NCBI GenBank assembly: GCA_016934135.1
Contig: JAFGTK010000198.1
Coordinates: 1-27,464 of the forward strand
Direction: 5' to 3'
Length of the DNA stretch: 27,464 nucleotides
DNA from: Deltaproteobacteria bacterium
GTDB lineage: Bacteria > Desulfobacterota > Desulfomonilia > UBA1062
In this document: piece by piece, positions 16,273 to 24,200 of the stretch
Layout of the letters: every line of letters begins with the position of its first letter
Numbering within the stretch: the stretch's first letter is position 1
Translations under genes and position numbers: made by a program
The notes under the pieces: model-generated
Databases searched by the model: none
What the model saw: the letters and a program-made list of their open reading frames with translations, nothing else
What the model was told of the DNA's origin: nothing

Positions 16273-17136
16273 ATGCCAAGAAGTATGACCGGTTTCGGAC
16301 AAGCTGACGATAACGGATATCACATAGAGATCAAAGGGGTAAATCATCGTTTCAGAGATATCCGGGTGCGGCTTCCCCGAGATCTCTCCGCACTTGAGAT
16401 CCCAGTGCGGGATATGGTCAATGAGGCCATTTCGCGAGGCAAGGTGGATATAACCATAACAAGGAATGCCACAGCTGCAATCGGACAGAAGATGGCTATC
16501 AACTGGGATCTCGCCCAGGACTATTATGACGACCTGACGAACATGGCCAAACGTTTCGGTGGAGAAGTAACCTTTCGAGACATTATCCTGATCCCAGGGA
16601 TCATGGCTGAGGATTTTCATGACATTGAGGAACAATGGCCCATGCTTCAGGTGACGATTCAAGAGGCTATCGACGCCTTCTGCACTTCAAAAATCGGTGA
16701 AGGCAAACGGCTCAAGACAGATATTGTCGATCGTCTTGAATCACTTCTGGCTATGCATAATACAATGAAGGCCTATACAAAGGATATCCTCGATACCTAT
16801 CGGGAACGTCTGAGATCACACCTGGACAATCTCTTATCTGACCGCTCAGGCATGATCGATGAAACGCGCATGGAACAGGAAGTGGCAATCTTAGCGGATA
16901 AATCCGATATCACCGAGGAACTTGTAAGGCTGCACAGCCATATTACATCCTTTGCAGAGGTAATAGGTTTCCCTGAAGCATCCATCGGAAGACGCCTTGA
17001 CTTCTTACTTCAGGAAATCAACCGGGAACTCAACACTATTGGATCAAAAAGCCAGGTCACAGCTTTGAGCCATATTATTATCGATGCAAAAACCGAGGTG
17101 GAAAAGATACGCGAACAGGTTCAAAACATTGAGTAA
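16273..17136 (+). CDS. yicC: YicC family endoribonuclease
   Basis: The protein is 287 residues, the usual YicC length, with the family N-terminus MPRSMTGFGQA, the EIKGVNHRFRDIRVRLP segment and the conserved C-terminus DAKTEVEKIREQVQNIE. E. coli YicC has been described as an RNase that cuts small RNAs. The ATG directly follows the stop of the DUF4416 gene, with a GGGGGAAG ribosome-binding site inside that gene. It lies upstream of the remA-like gene and gmk, a neighbourhood seen in many bacteria. Nothing is truncated or unusual. Confidence 0.93.
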   Translation: MPRSMTGFGQADDNGYHIEIKGVNHRFRDIRVRLPRDLSALEIPVRDMVNEAISRGKVDITITRNATAAIGQKMAINWDLAQDYYDDLTNMAKRFGGEVTFRDIILIPGIMAEDFHDIEEQWPMLQVTIQEAIDAFCTSKIGEGKRLKTDIVDRLESLLAMHNTMKAYTKDILDTYRERLRSHLDNLLSDRSGMIDETRMEQEVAILADKSDITEELVRLHSHITSFAEVIGFPEASIGRRLDFLLQEINRELNTIGSKSQVTALSHIIIDAKTEVEKIREQVQNIE

Positions 17137-17148
17137 TTCATATATAAT
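17120..17148 (+). promoter_or_regulatory. Possible internal promoter before the remA-like gene
   Basis: TTCAAA at 17120-17125, a 17-bp spacer and a perfect TATAAT at 17143-17148 lie across the end of yicC. The expected start near 17155 leaves the ribosome-binding site AGGAG (17161-17165) intact. The -35 is weak, so this is tentative. Confidence 0.4.
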
Positions 17149-17172
17149 AGAATTCTAGAAAGGAGTTTTTCT

Positions 17173-17463
17173 ATGGGCAAACATGAGACCAAACTGCTGA
17201 ATATCGGATTTAATAACGGGGTAGTCGCTTCGAGAATCATTGCAATTGTAAACCCATCATCATCGCCGATGAAAAGACTGAGGGAGGATGCCAGGGAAAG
17301 GGGACTGCTTATCGATGCAACACAGGGAAGAAAAACCCGCTCTATCATCATCACAGACAGTTCTCATGTTATATTGAGCGCAATACAGGCCGAGACGATT
17401 TCAAACCGGCTCTTAGATGGCGGAGGAGCGAGAATAAATATTAACACCAAGGAGCAGATGTGA
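17173..17463 (+). CDS. RemA-like protein (DUF370 family)
   Basis: This 96-residue protein carries the DUF370/RemA signature: LLNIGFNNGVVASRIIAIVN, SSPMKRLREDA, LIDATQGRKTRSII and ITDSSHVILSAIQAETISNR. In Bacillus subtilis RemA is a DNA-binding activator of biofilm matrix genes that forms ring-like oligomers. The role of the widespread homologues between yicC and gmk in Gram-negative anaerobes is not established. AGGAG lies 7 nt before the ATG. The stop codon overlaps the gmk GTG start by 4 nt, so the two are probably co-translated. A tentative promoter lies just upstream. Confidence 0.92.
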   Translation: MGKHETKLLNIGFNNGVVASRIIAIVNPSSSPMKRLREDARERGLLIDATQGRKTRSIIITDSSHVILSAIQAETISNRLLDGGGARININTKEQM

Positions 17464-18056
17464 GAATCTTTCTCTCCGGACCTTCCGGGGTCGGAAAATC
17501 CACAATTATATCAGCCATCCTGGGAAAAAACAGGGATCTCGTTCTCTCAATCTCATATACGACAAGACCTCCAAGAAGAATGGAGATCGAAGGGAAAGAC
17601 TATTTCTTCATCACCAGGCAGCAGTTCGAAGAAATGATCGAAAAGGATGCATTTCTGGAATGGGCACATGTACACAATCATCTTTACGGAACATCTATTT
17701 CCTGGGTGGAATCCACGGAACTGGCAGGAAAGCACATCCTCTTTGATATTGATGTACAGGGTGTCGGACAGGCTCAGGAAAAAGGATCTCCAGGCTGTTA
17801 CATATTCATTATCCCGCCGAGCATGGATGAACTGAGAAGCCGGCTGGACAAGCGCGGAACAGAGGATGAATTTACCATGAAGACCCGTCTGGACAATGCC
17901 AGGCAGGAACTCACAGCCTGGAAAAGGTATGATTTCCTGGTAGTCAATGACAATATTGAAACGGCAATAAAAGACATTCAAAGCATTATCGATGCCTGCA
18001 GGTGTTCAAAAACCGAGGCCATAAAAAGGTTGCCATGGTTGCTAAAGATCGCATAA
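17460..18056 (+). CDS. gmk: Guanylate kinase
   Basis: Gmk converts GMP to GDP with ATP. The 198-residue protein has the P-loop GPSGVGKST (7-15), the GMP-binding SYTTRPPRRMEIEGKDYFF segment, FLEWAHVHNHLYGTS, and DIDVQGVGQA for the second nucleotide-binding part. The start is GTG at 17460, overlapping the remA-like stop codon in the form ATGTGA; AAGGAG at 17449-17454 is well placed. The 3' end overlaps the preferred pyrF start by 22 nt. Length and motifs are typical. Confidence 0.95.
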   Translation: MRIFLSGPSGVGKSTIISAILGKNRDLVLSISYTTRPPRRMEIEGKDYFFITRQQFEEMIEKDAFLEWAHVHNHLYGTSISWVESTELAGKHILFDIDVQGVGQAQEKGSPGCYIFIIPPSMDELRSRLDKRGTEDEFTMKTRLDNARQELTAWKRYDFLVVNDNIETAIKDIQSIIDACRCSKTEAIKRLPWLLKIA

Positions 18057-18751
18057 TTTTTGCCCTTGATGTGGGCACTGTCCAAGAAGCACATAAATGG
18101 GTCAGACTGCTTGGTGAACGGGTCGGATGGTTCAAGGTCGGTCTTGAACTCTTCAGTTCTGCAGGGCCGGCCGTGGTCGAACTCATCAAGGCCAACGGCA
18201 TGAAATGTTTTCTCGATCTGAAGTTTCACGATATCCCCAATACCGTCTACGGTGCGGTCAGATCTGCCGTGAAGATGAAGGCAGATATGATGACCATCCA
18301 TATCTCGGGCGGAGCAGGCATGATCCAGGCAGCTCTGAAAGGTGCACGCGAGGGAGCACTCTCTTGCGGCATCAGTGTCCCGAAGATCATCGGGGTGAGC
18401 ATGCTCACTTCGCTCAATCAGGATGATCTCGGTGATATCGGCATACAAGTACCCGTAAAAGAGCATGTATTAAACCTGATTACACTTGCTCGTGAGAACA
18501 GGATCGACGGTATTGTGTGTTCACCTGCAGATCTTGAATTTGTCCGGCCCAATATACCTGATCACATTACAGTGATTACACCCGGTATAAGGCCTGACTG
18601 GGCAGCAAAGGGCGATCAGAAAAGGATTGCCACGCCAAAGGCGGCAATAAGTTCCGGGGCCGATCTCCTCGTCATAGGAAGACCGATCAGCCAGGCCGAG
18701 AATCCTGTCGAGGCAGTAGAGAGGATTGTCCGGGAAATCGAATCCCTTTGA
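18035..18751 (+). CDS. pyrF: Orotidine 5'-phosphate decarboxylase
   Basis: PyrF makes UMP from OMP, the last step of pyrimidine synthesis. From ATG 18035 the protein is 238 residues, with IIFALDV at the N-terminus, GWFKVGLELF (31-40), the catalytic FLDLKFHDIPNT (59-70, containing D61, K63 and D66), TIHISGG, TPGIRP and VIGRPIS near the end. A GTG at 18002 would give 249 residues, but ATG 18035 has the AAAAAGG ribosome-binding site and matches the usual start just before the first beta strand. It overlaps gmk by 22 nt. The next gene starts 69 nt downstream behind its own promoter. Confidence 0.93.
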   Translation: MVAKDRIIFALDVGTVQEAHKWVRLLGERVGWFKVGLELFSSAGPAVVELIKANGMKCFLDLKFHDIPNTVYGAVRSAVKMKADMMTIHISGGAGMIQAALKGAREGALSCGISVPKIIGVSMLTSLNQDDLGDIGIQVPVKEHVLNLITLARENRIDGIVCSPADLEFVRPNIPDHITVITPGIRPDWAAKGDQKRIATPKAAISSGADLLVIGRPISQAENPVEAVERIVREIESL

Positions 18752-18783
18752 ATAATCCCATTGCATAGTTCTTCTGATATATA

Positions 18784-18812
18784 TTGACCCTTTTCAACTT
18801 ATTCCGTATCCT
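18784..18812 (+). promoter_or_regulatory. Promoter of rsmD-coaD, predicted to give a leaderless mRNA
   Basis: TTGACC at 18784-18789, a 17-bp spacer and TATCCT at 18807-18812. Only 8 nt separate the -10 from the rsmD ATG at 18821, so transcription should start at or within a few nucleotides of the start codon. No ribosome-binding site is visible. Confidence 0.55.
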
Positions 18813-18820
18813 TACAACCC

Positions 18821-19351
18821 ATGTCGATACGGGTGAGCAGCGGAATATATAAATCAAGGAAGCTTGAATGTCCGCTCAAGGGTGTTCGCCCTACAACTGA
18901 CAAGGTAAAAGAAGCTATATTCTCTGTACTTGCGCCCGATATTCAAGATGCATACGTGCTCGATCTATTTGCAGGCAGCGGCAATCTTGGTATCGAAGCG
19001 CTCAGCAGGGGTGCCGAACATGTTACCTTTATCGACCAGTCCATGCTCTGCAAGCGCACTATTGAAAAAAATCTTTCAACCCTCAATATTTCCGGGAATG
19101 CCACCATCATCAGATCCGATGCATTGAGCTTTGCTCGTCAATGCACTGCAGTTTTCGATCTCATCTTTATGGATCCGCCTTACAATAAAGGGCTTGCCTC
19201 AAAGACGGTTCCTCATGTATACAATCTCCTCAAAATTGGAGGCATTTTAACAATCGAACACTCTCCTGACGAAGTCATTGACATGCAGCATTGGAAAACA
19301 CGCATCTACGGAGATACTATGATTACCTATATAAAGAGGTGTGAATCGTGA
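18821..19351 (+). CDS. rsmD: 16S rRNA (guanine966-N2)-methyltransferase RsmD
   Basis: RsmD methylates G966 of 16S rRNA in the assembled 30S particle using S-adenosylmethionine. The 176-residue protein has the family motif RPTTDKVKEAIFSVL (23-37), the SAM-binding DLFAGSGNLGIEALSRGA (48-65) and the catalytic DPPY (118-121). No Shine-Dalgarno sequence precedes ATG 18821. An in-frame GTG four codons in would also fit the family N-terminus, but it lacks one too. The stop codon overlaps the coaD GTG start by 4 nt; the rsmD-coaD pair is widely conserved. Confidence 0.94.
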   Translation: MSIRVSSGIYKSRKLECPLKGVRPTTDKVKEAIFSVLAPDIQDAYVLDLFAGSGNLGIEALSRGAEHVTFIDQSMLCKRTIEKNLSTLNISGNATIIRSDALSFARQCTAVFDLIFMDPPYNKGLASKTVPHVYNLLKIGGILTIEHSPDEVIDMQHWKTRIYGDTMITYIKRCES

Positions 19352-19845
19352 ATAAGAAGATTGCCGTGTGTCCCGGGTCATTCGACCCCATAACCTATGG
19401 CCACCTGGATATCGTTCGAAGGGGACTTTGTGTATTCGACAAGGTAATCATCGCAGTGGGGCATAATCCGTTGAAAAAGGATCTCTTTTCCACCGAGGAA
19501 AAACTTGAGATGATAACAGAGTCCGTTGAAGCCAATCCCAGGATTGAGGTCGATTCTTTTGAAGGGCTTCTTGTCGACTATCTTCAGACAGTAGGCGCGT
19601 GCGCAATCTTGAGAGGACTCCGAGTGATATCCGATTTTGAGATGGAACTGCAGCTGGCACTCATGAACAGGCGTCTGTGCGACAAGATCGAGACATTCTT
19701 TCTTATGACAGACTACAACCATCTGTTTGTCAGTTCAACCATTGTCAAGGCAACAGCTGCAGCAGGAGGATCGGTAGAAGGCCTTGTACCGGAGCCTGCT
19801 TTGAAAAAACTCCTGGAAAAATTTCCTGTCATGAAAAAGAAATAA
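19348..19845 (+). CDS. coaD: Phosphopantetheine adenylyltransferase
   Basis: CoaD transfers AMP from ATP to 4'-phosphopantetheine, making dephospho-CoA. The 165-residue protein has the nucleotidyltransferase motif PGSFDPITYGHLD (9-21, with the T-x-G-H at 16-19), the phosphate-binding NPLKK (40-44), RGLRVISDFEMELQ (89-102) and SSTIVK (129-134). The GTG start at 19348 overlaps the rsmD stop in a GTGA arrangement. The aminotransferase gene follows after 21 nt. Length and motifs are typical. Confidence 0.95.
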   Translation: MNKKIAVCPGSFDPITYGHLDIVRRGLCVFDKVIIAVGHNPLKKDLFSTEEKLEMITESVEANPRIEVDSFEGLLVDYLQTVGACAILRGLRVISDFEMELQLALMNRRLCDKIETFFLMTDYNHLFVSSTIVKATAAAGGSVEGLVPEPALKKLLEKFPVMKKK

Positions 19846-19866
19846 TATCATCAAGGAGACACACAT

Positions 19867-21030
19867 ATGAAAATATCAAAGGTTGTATCAAATATCCCTG
19901 CATCTCCAACGCTTTCCATAACAGCGAAAGTACAGGAACTGAGGTCTCAGGGAAAGGATGTGATCGGTTTCGGAGCCGGCGAGCCGGACTTTGATACACC
20001 TGAAAACATAAAGATCTCGGCAATTGAGGCTATCAAAGAGGGCAAAACAAAATATACCCCTGTGGGCGGATCACCGAAACTCAAAGATGCGGTATGCGCA
20101 AATATTTACACTGATTACGGGCTTAGGGTAACACCCGAGAATGTAATCGTGTCCTGCGGCGCAAAGCATAGTCTTTACAACCTGTTTCTCACCCTGTTTG
20201 AATCAGGTGACGAGGTATTGTGCCCAAGTCCTTACTGGGTTTCATACCCTCCCATGATCGAGATTGCCGGAGCAACACCTGTAATAGTAGACACAAGGCA
20301 AACAGGCATGAAGCTTACCGCAGAAGGGGTTAAGGCAACCATCACAAAAAGGACCAGAGGTATCATCATAAACTCTCCCTCAAACCCTACCGGAATGGTT
20401 ATCGAGCGCAGTGAACTTGAAAAGATAGCAGAACTCTGTCTTATGCATGATATAATCATCATATCCGACGACATATACATGAAGATCCTTTTCGGTGATG
20501 CTCAGTTCTTCAGCATAGCAACCATATCCCCTGAGGTTGCGGCAAGGACCTTTATCATCAATGGTTCGTCAAAAACCTATGCAATGACTGGATGGCGCAT
20601 CGGATACTGTATCGGTGACAGAGATGTTATAAAGGCAATGACAAGGCTGCAGAGCCAGAGTACATCAAACCCCACAAGCTTTGCACAGGAAGGGGCAATA
20701 GTCTCACTAAGCGCCGATCAGTCCGTTGTGGAAGATCGCAGAATAATATTTGAAAAAAGAAAAGACCTTATCGTATCCAAAATCCTTGAAATACCCGGTC
20801 TTGATATTATTCCGCCTGACGGGTCGTTCTACACATTCCCATCAATCAAGGGGCATCTTGATCGATTCGGGGGTGCAAACTCTCTTGCAGAATATCTGCT
20901 GGAAAAGGCTCTGGTTGCGGTGGTCCCGGGTGAAGGTTTCGGGGCAGAGGATCATATAAGACTCTCGTTTGCAACATCGGAGAAAAATATCATAGAAGGA
21001 TTGGACAGGATCAAACAGGTGCTTGCCTAA
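19867..21030 (+). CDS. Pyridoxal-phosphate aminotransferase, class I (aspartate aminotransferase-like)
   Basis: This 387-residue fold-type I PLP enzyme of the AspAT type Ib group transfers amino groups between aspartate (or related amino acids) and 2-oxo acids. Seen: GAGEPDFDTP (36-45), KYTPVGG (62-68), NSPSNPTG (169-176, Asn173 at the cofactor), SDDIYMK (200-206, Asp201 pairing with the pyridine nitrogen), SSKTYAMTGWRIGY (234-247, Schiff-base Lys236) and HIRLSFA (363-369, Arg365 for the substrate alpha-carboxylate). The usual SDEIYEK motif is slightly altered, which could affect specificity, so the preferred substrate is not certain. AAGGAG at 19853-19858 supports the start. It ends the same-strand housekeeping run. 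Confidence 0.92.
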   Translation: MKISKVVSNIPASPTLSITAKVQELRSQGKDVIGFGAGEPDFDTPENIKISAIEAIKEGKTKYTPVGGSPKLKDAVCANIYTDYGLRVTPENVIVSCGAKHSLYNLFLTLFESGDEVLCPSPYWVSYPPMIEIAGATPVIVDTRQTGMKLTAEGVKATITKRTRGIIINSPSNPTGMVIERSELEKIAELCLMHDIIIISDDIYMKILFGDAQFFSIATISPEVAARTFIINGSSKTYAMTGWRIGYCIGDRDVIKAMTRLQSQSTSNPTSFAQEGAIVSLSADQSVVEDRRIIFEKRKDLIVSKILEIPGLDIIPPDGSFYTFPSIKGHLDRFGGANSLAEYLLEKALVAVVPGEGFGAEDHIRLSFATSEKNIIEGLDRIKQVLA

Positions 21031-21076
21031 AGGACTGCTCTCAGGTGGATTGCCAGCAAGATTTTTCTTGCCACAG

Positions 21077-21112
21077 AAGGCGGTTCTGAACATATACTGG
21101 CAGCACCGCCTT
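21077..21112 (+). terminator. Hairpin downstream of the aminotransferase gene
   Basis: AAGGCGGT (21077-21084) pairs perfectly with ACCGCCTT (21105-21112) around a 20-nt loop. A smaller GCAAGA/TCTTGC hairpin lies just upstream. Neither is followed by a T tract, so intrinsic termination is uncertain, but this is the only terminator-like structure before the flagellar promoter. Confidence 0.4.
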
Positions 21113-21209
21113 TACATGATTCTTTGCGAAGAAATGCATTACATTTGCTTGTTGTTTTTTTTGGATAAATGCCATATCTGCTTTAAGTGTACGGCTTCAT
21201 ATTTTCATC

Positions 21210-21236
21210 TAAAGAAAATATTCCCAATACCGATAC
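21210..21236 (+). promoter_or_regulatory. Sigma-28 (FliA)-type promoter of the flagellar chaperone genes
   Basis: TAAAGAAA at 21210-21217, an 11-bp spacer and ACCGATAC at 21229-21236 closely match the flagellar sigma-28 consensus TAAAGTTT-N11-GCCGATAA. The promoter lies 33 bp before the fliS ATG, and the leader contains the GAGGAGG ribosome-binding site (21256-21262). Confidence 0.8.
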
Positions 21237-21269
21237 AAATAGTAGTATCAGATATGAGGAGGCCCAGAA

Positions 21270-21647
21270 ATGAGCATGAATATGGCGGGATATGACGCTT
21301 ATAAAAAGACGCAGGTTCAGACAGCAGATCAGGGCGCACTCATATTAATGTGTTATGACGGAGCAATAACCTTCCTTAAGAAAGCGAAAAAAGCCTATAA
21401 TGAGAAAGATCATGCACAGTGGTCAACATTTCTCAACAAGGCACAGAATATCCTCTGGGAACTTCTCAACAGTCTGAATTATGATGCGGGGGAGATCGCA
21501 TATAATCTGGAGTCTCTATATAATTATATGATCAGAAGGATTGTTGATGCAGATTATCATAAGAATATCGCAGCAGCTGATGAAGTGCTCGCCTATCTGA
21601 ACGATCTGAGAGATTCATGGGTAAAGATAACAAAGAAATCATCCTGA
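21270..21647 (+). CDS. fliS: Flagellar export chaperone FliS
   Basis: FliS binds flagellin in the cytoplasm, prevents its polymerisation and hands it to the flagellar export gate. The 125-residue helical protein has the family pattern YDAYKKTQVQTADQGALILM, LMCYDGAITFLKKA and, later, LNYDAGEIAYNLESLYNYM. GAGGAGG 7 nt upstream fixes the ATG. It overlaps the next chaperone gene by 31 nt and is preceded by a sigma-28-type promoter, consistent with late flagellar expression. Flagellin and fliD genes are not in the window. Confidence 0.94.
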   Translation: MSMNMAGYDAYKKTQVQTADQGALILMCYDGAITFLKKAKKAYNEKDHAQWSTFLNKAQNILWELLNSLNYDAGEIAYNLESLYNYMIRRIVDADYHKNIAAADEVLAYLNDLRDSWVKITKKSS

Positions 21648-21985
21648 CCCTCCTGAACAAATGGCGGGACATCGCCGTGAAAGAAGCCGAGGCCCTGTCC
21701 AAAGGCGATCTTGAGGTGCTCGGAAAACTTACGAAAGAATCCCTGCATATCCGTTCACGTCTAGATAAACTCTTAACAGGGATTGACAGCTCGGATATGG
21801 GAAATGACATTCTTTGCATCATGAAGGAGATCCATGAAGTTCATACGTACCTGACAAACGAGCTTTCTCGAGGCAGGGATGAGCTTTCCGACAGGATCGG
21901 CAATATCAGGAAAAACAAATCCTCGCTCAATGGGTATAAACAGAAAAAGGTTGCCATTCCCCGCTTCATGAGCGAACGCACCTAG
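21617..21985 (+). CDS. FlgN/FliT-like flagellar chaperone
   Basis: This 122-residue, mostly helical, charged protein starts inside fliS (31-nt overlap) and shares its promoter. Residues 1-100 form long amphipathic helices (for example LLNKWRDIAVKEAEALSKGD and IMKEIHEVHTYLTNEL), as in the small export chaperones FlgN and FliT. The C-terminal LNGYKQKK...PRFMSERT resembles tails of FliT-type proteins encoded after fliS. These chaperones hold hook-associated or cap proteins before export. Sequence conservation in this group is low, so the FlgN or FliT choice is open; the flagellar role rests mainly on gene context. Confidence 0.72.
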   Translation: MGKDNKEIILTLLNKWRDIAVKEAEALSKGDLEVLGKLTKESLHIRSRLDKLLTGIDSSDMGNDILCIMKEIHEVHTYLTNELSRGRDELSDRIGNIRKNKSSLNGYKQKKVAIPRFMSERT

Positions 21986-22080
21986 ATCCCGATATTTAAA
22001 GAACCGTCTTATCCAGCGCAGCAATTTCCATTTCACTGTAATTATTGAGCAGGCATCACTGATCAGCAAGCGAGCTTGAG

Positions 22081-22109
22081 TTGACAGATCATAATATTTC
22101 TCATAATCT
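22081..22109 (+). promoter_or_regulatory. Promoter of maf-glpK-mlaE, predicted to give a leaderless mRNA
   Basis: TTGACA at 22081-22086, a 17-bp spacer and TAATCT at 22104-22109. Exactly 8 nt (pyrimidine-rich, no Shine-Dalgarno) separate the -10 from the maf ATG at 22118, so the transcript should begin at or next to the start codon. The spacing is identical to that at rsmD. Confidence 0.62.
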
Positions 22110-22117
22110 CTTTTTCC

Positions 22118-22714
22118 ATGCAGATCATACTGGCATCAGGTTCTCCCAGAAGAAGAGAACTCTTTTCTCAATTAGGACTGGATTTTGAGGTCGTAATCCC
22201 TCATGTCGACGAGAATCCCCGATCCGGAGAGAAGCCGGATGCTTTTTGCGCCCGGATAAGCACGGACAAGGCACTTCGCGTTATTCAGGACCATGCGGAT
22301 GCCCTTGTCATTGCAGCTGACACCATTGTGGTTGTCGGCGGCAGGATCCTCGGAAAACCAAGCAGCAGCAGGGATGCAGCGGAATACCTCTTGCTTCTGG
22401 AGAACAGGAAGCATGAAGTCTACACAGGATACACAATCATAAACAGACATGAATGCAGGACCAGGACCATACGGACTGAAGTGCATTTCAGAGCCATGAC
22501 CTCAGAAGAGATCTCTTGGTATGTTTCTACAGGGGAACCCATGGACAAGGCCGGGGCCTATGCCGTCCAGGGAACAGGTTCGTTGTTTATCGATAAAATC
22601 GAGGGTTCTTATACGAATGTGATTGGTCTGCCTCTATCCGACCTGTACTACGATCTGAAAGATTTCGGATTGAAATTGAAAACCATTGAGCACGGGAGGT
22701 TTATCTATGGGTAA
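22118..22714 (+). CDS. maf: Maf family nucleotide pyrophosphatase
   Basis: Maf proteins hydrolyse non-canonical or modified nucleoside triphosphates (dTTP/UTP-type or m7GTP-type) to monophosphates. The 198-residue protein starts with the family motif ILASGSPRRRELF (4-16) and has AADTIVVV, ILGKPSS, HEVYTGYTI and KAGAYAVQG with a downstream IEGSYTNVIGLPL. The start is unambiguous because the family motif begins at residue 4. No ribosome-binding site is present. It overlaps glpK by 8 nt. The substrate subgroup was not resolved by eye. Confidence 0.93.
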   Translation: MQIILASGSPRRRELFSQLGLDFEVVIPHVDENPRSGEKPDAFCARISTDKALRVIQDHADALVIAADTIVVVGGRILGKPSSSRDAAEYLLLLENRKHEVYTGYTIINRHECRTRTIRTEVHFRAMTSEEISWYVSTGEPMDKAGAYAVQGTGSLFIDKIEGSYTNVIGLPLSDLYYDLKDFGLKLKTIEHGRFIYG

Positions 22715-24194
22715 GTATATAATGGCAATAGATCAGGGCACAACCGGCACAAGAATAATGCTGGTAGACAAATCCGGAGAGATCGTCTCAAAGGCATACT
22801 CGGAATTCCCGCAGATCTACCCAAAGCCGGGATGGGTCGAGCACGATGCGGAGGTAATCTGGGATACCACGGTATCGGTAATGAATGAGGCACTGCAATC
22901 ATCATCCATCAAGCCATCGGACATTATCGGGATCGGTATTACCAACCAGAGGGAAACCACTGTACTCTGGGAGAAAGAAACACTCAAGCCGGTTCATAAT
23001 GCTATCGTCTGGCAGTGCAGGCGCAGTGCTGGCATCTGCGATGACCTGAAAAGAAACGGGCATGCAGAGTTATTTCAGGAAAAAACAGGTCTCATCATTG
23101 ATGCCTATTTCTCGGGCACAAAGGTGAAATGGCTTCTCGATAATATCCCGGGGCTGCGGGATCGTGCAAAATCAGGCGAGATAGCATTCGGCACCATTGA
23201 CACATGGCTCATTGCCAAGCTGACCCGAGGCAGGATCCATGCTACGGATTATACGAATGCTTCACGTACACTGCTTTTTAATATCCATGACAAACTCTGG
23301 GATTCAGAGCTACTTGACCTGCTTGATATTCCGCAAGAGATGCTTCCCGGGGTTTTTGATTCCGCACAGATCATCGGCAAAACCGACCCTGCCATCCTGG
23401 GCTGCGAGATACCTATCGCCGGGATCGCAGGCGATCAGCAGGCAGCGCTGTTCGGGCAGGGATGCTTTTACGAGGGACAGGCAAAAAACACCTATGGCAC
23501 AGGATGTTTCCTGCTGCTCAATGTAGGAGATAAAAAGGTCACGCCGAAAAGCGGGCTTATACTTACCCTTGCATGCGATGAAAAAGGCAAGCCGTGCTAT
23601 GCGCTTGAAGGTTCAATTTTCATAGCCGGGGCTGTGGTACAGTGGTTGAGAGACGGTCTCGGTCTGATTGAGAATGCATCTCAGACAGAAGAGATTGCAC
23701 TCAGTGTCGACGACTCTCACGGAGTATACATGGTCCCGGCATTCGCAGGGCTTGGAGCCCCTCATTGGGACATGTATGCCAGAGGAGCGATTCTGGGCAT
23801 AACAAGAAGCACGTCCAAGGCCCATATCATTCGGGCGGCACTTGAAGGCATCGCTTACCAGGTCAAGGATCTTATCAGTGCTTTCGAAGAATCGGTGAAC
23901 ACGCCTTTTGCAGATCTGAAGGTGGATGGCGGGGCGTGCATGAACAATTTCCTTATGCAGTTCCAGGCTGATATCCTGGGATGCCCTATTGACCGGTCAA
24001 ACTATATTGAATCAACAGGTATGGGTGCAGCCTTCCTTGCAGGCATTGCCACCGGTTTCTGGGCTCCGGGGGAACCAATCCGGGCATTGAGGGGATCGAA
24101 CAGGGTGTTTACACCGCAGATCGCCAATGAAGAAAGAGACCGGCTGTATCAGGGATGGTGTGATGCCGTAGGCAGGGTAAAGAGCAACGACTAG
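22707..24194 (+). CDS. glpK: Glycerol kinase
   Basis: GlpK phosphorylates glycerol to sn-glycerol 3-phosphate, feeding glycolysis or phospholipid synthesis. From ATG 22707 the protein is 495 residues, near the usual 500, with the FGGY-family N-terminal AIDQGTTGTR (7-16), GITNQRETTVLWE, YFSGTKVKWLLDN, GTIDTWLIAKLT, TNASRTLLFNI, AGDQQAALFGQGCF and KNTYGTGCFLLLN. An in-frame TTG at 22686 exists, but GGGAGG at 22694-22699 fits ATG 22707. It overlaps maf by 8 nt, and mlaE follows after 6 nt. No glycerol facilitator or glycerol-3-phosphate dehydrogenase gene is adjacent, so the glycerol source is not shown by context. Confidence 0.95.
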   Translation: MGKYIMAIDQGTTGTRIMLVDKSGEIVSKAYSEFPQIYPKPGWVEHDAEVIWDTTVSVMNEALQSSSIKPSDIIGIGITNQRETTVLWEKETLKPVHNAIVWQCRRSAGICDDLKRNGHAELFQEKTGLIIDAYFSGTKVKWLLDNIPGLRDRAKSGEIAFGTIDTWLIAKLTRGRIHATDYTNASRTLLFNIHDKLWDSELLDLLDIPQEMLPGVFDSAQIIGKTDPAILGCEIPIAGIAGDQQAALFGQGCFYEGQAKNTYGTGCFLLLNVGDKKVTPKSGLILTLACDEKGKPCYALEGSIFIAGAVVQWLRDGLGLIENASQTEEIALSVDDSHGVYMVPAFAGLGAPHWDMYARGAILGITRSTSKAHIIRAALEGIAYQVKDLISAFEESVNTPFADLKVDGGACMNNFLMQFQADILGCPIDRSNYIESTGMGAAFLAGIATGFWAPGEPIRALRGSNRVFTPQIANEERDRLYQGWCDAVGRVKSND

Positions 24195-24200
24195 TACTTT

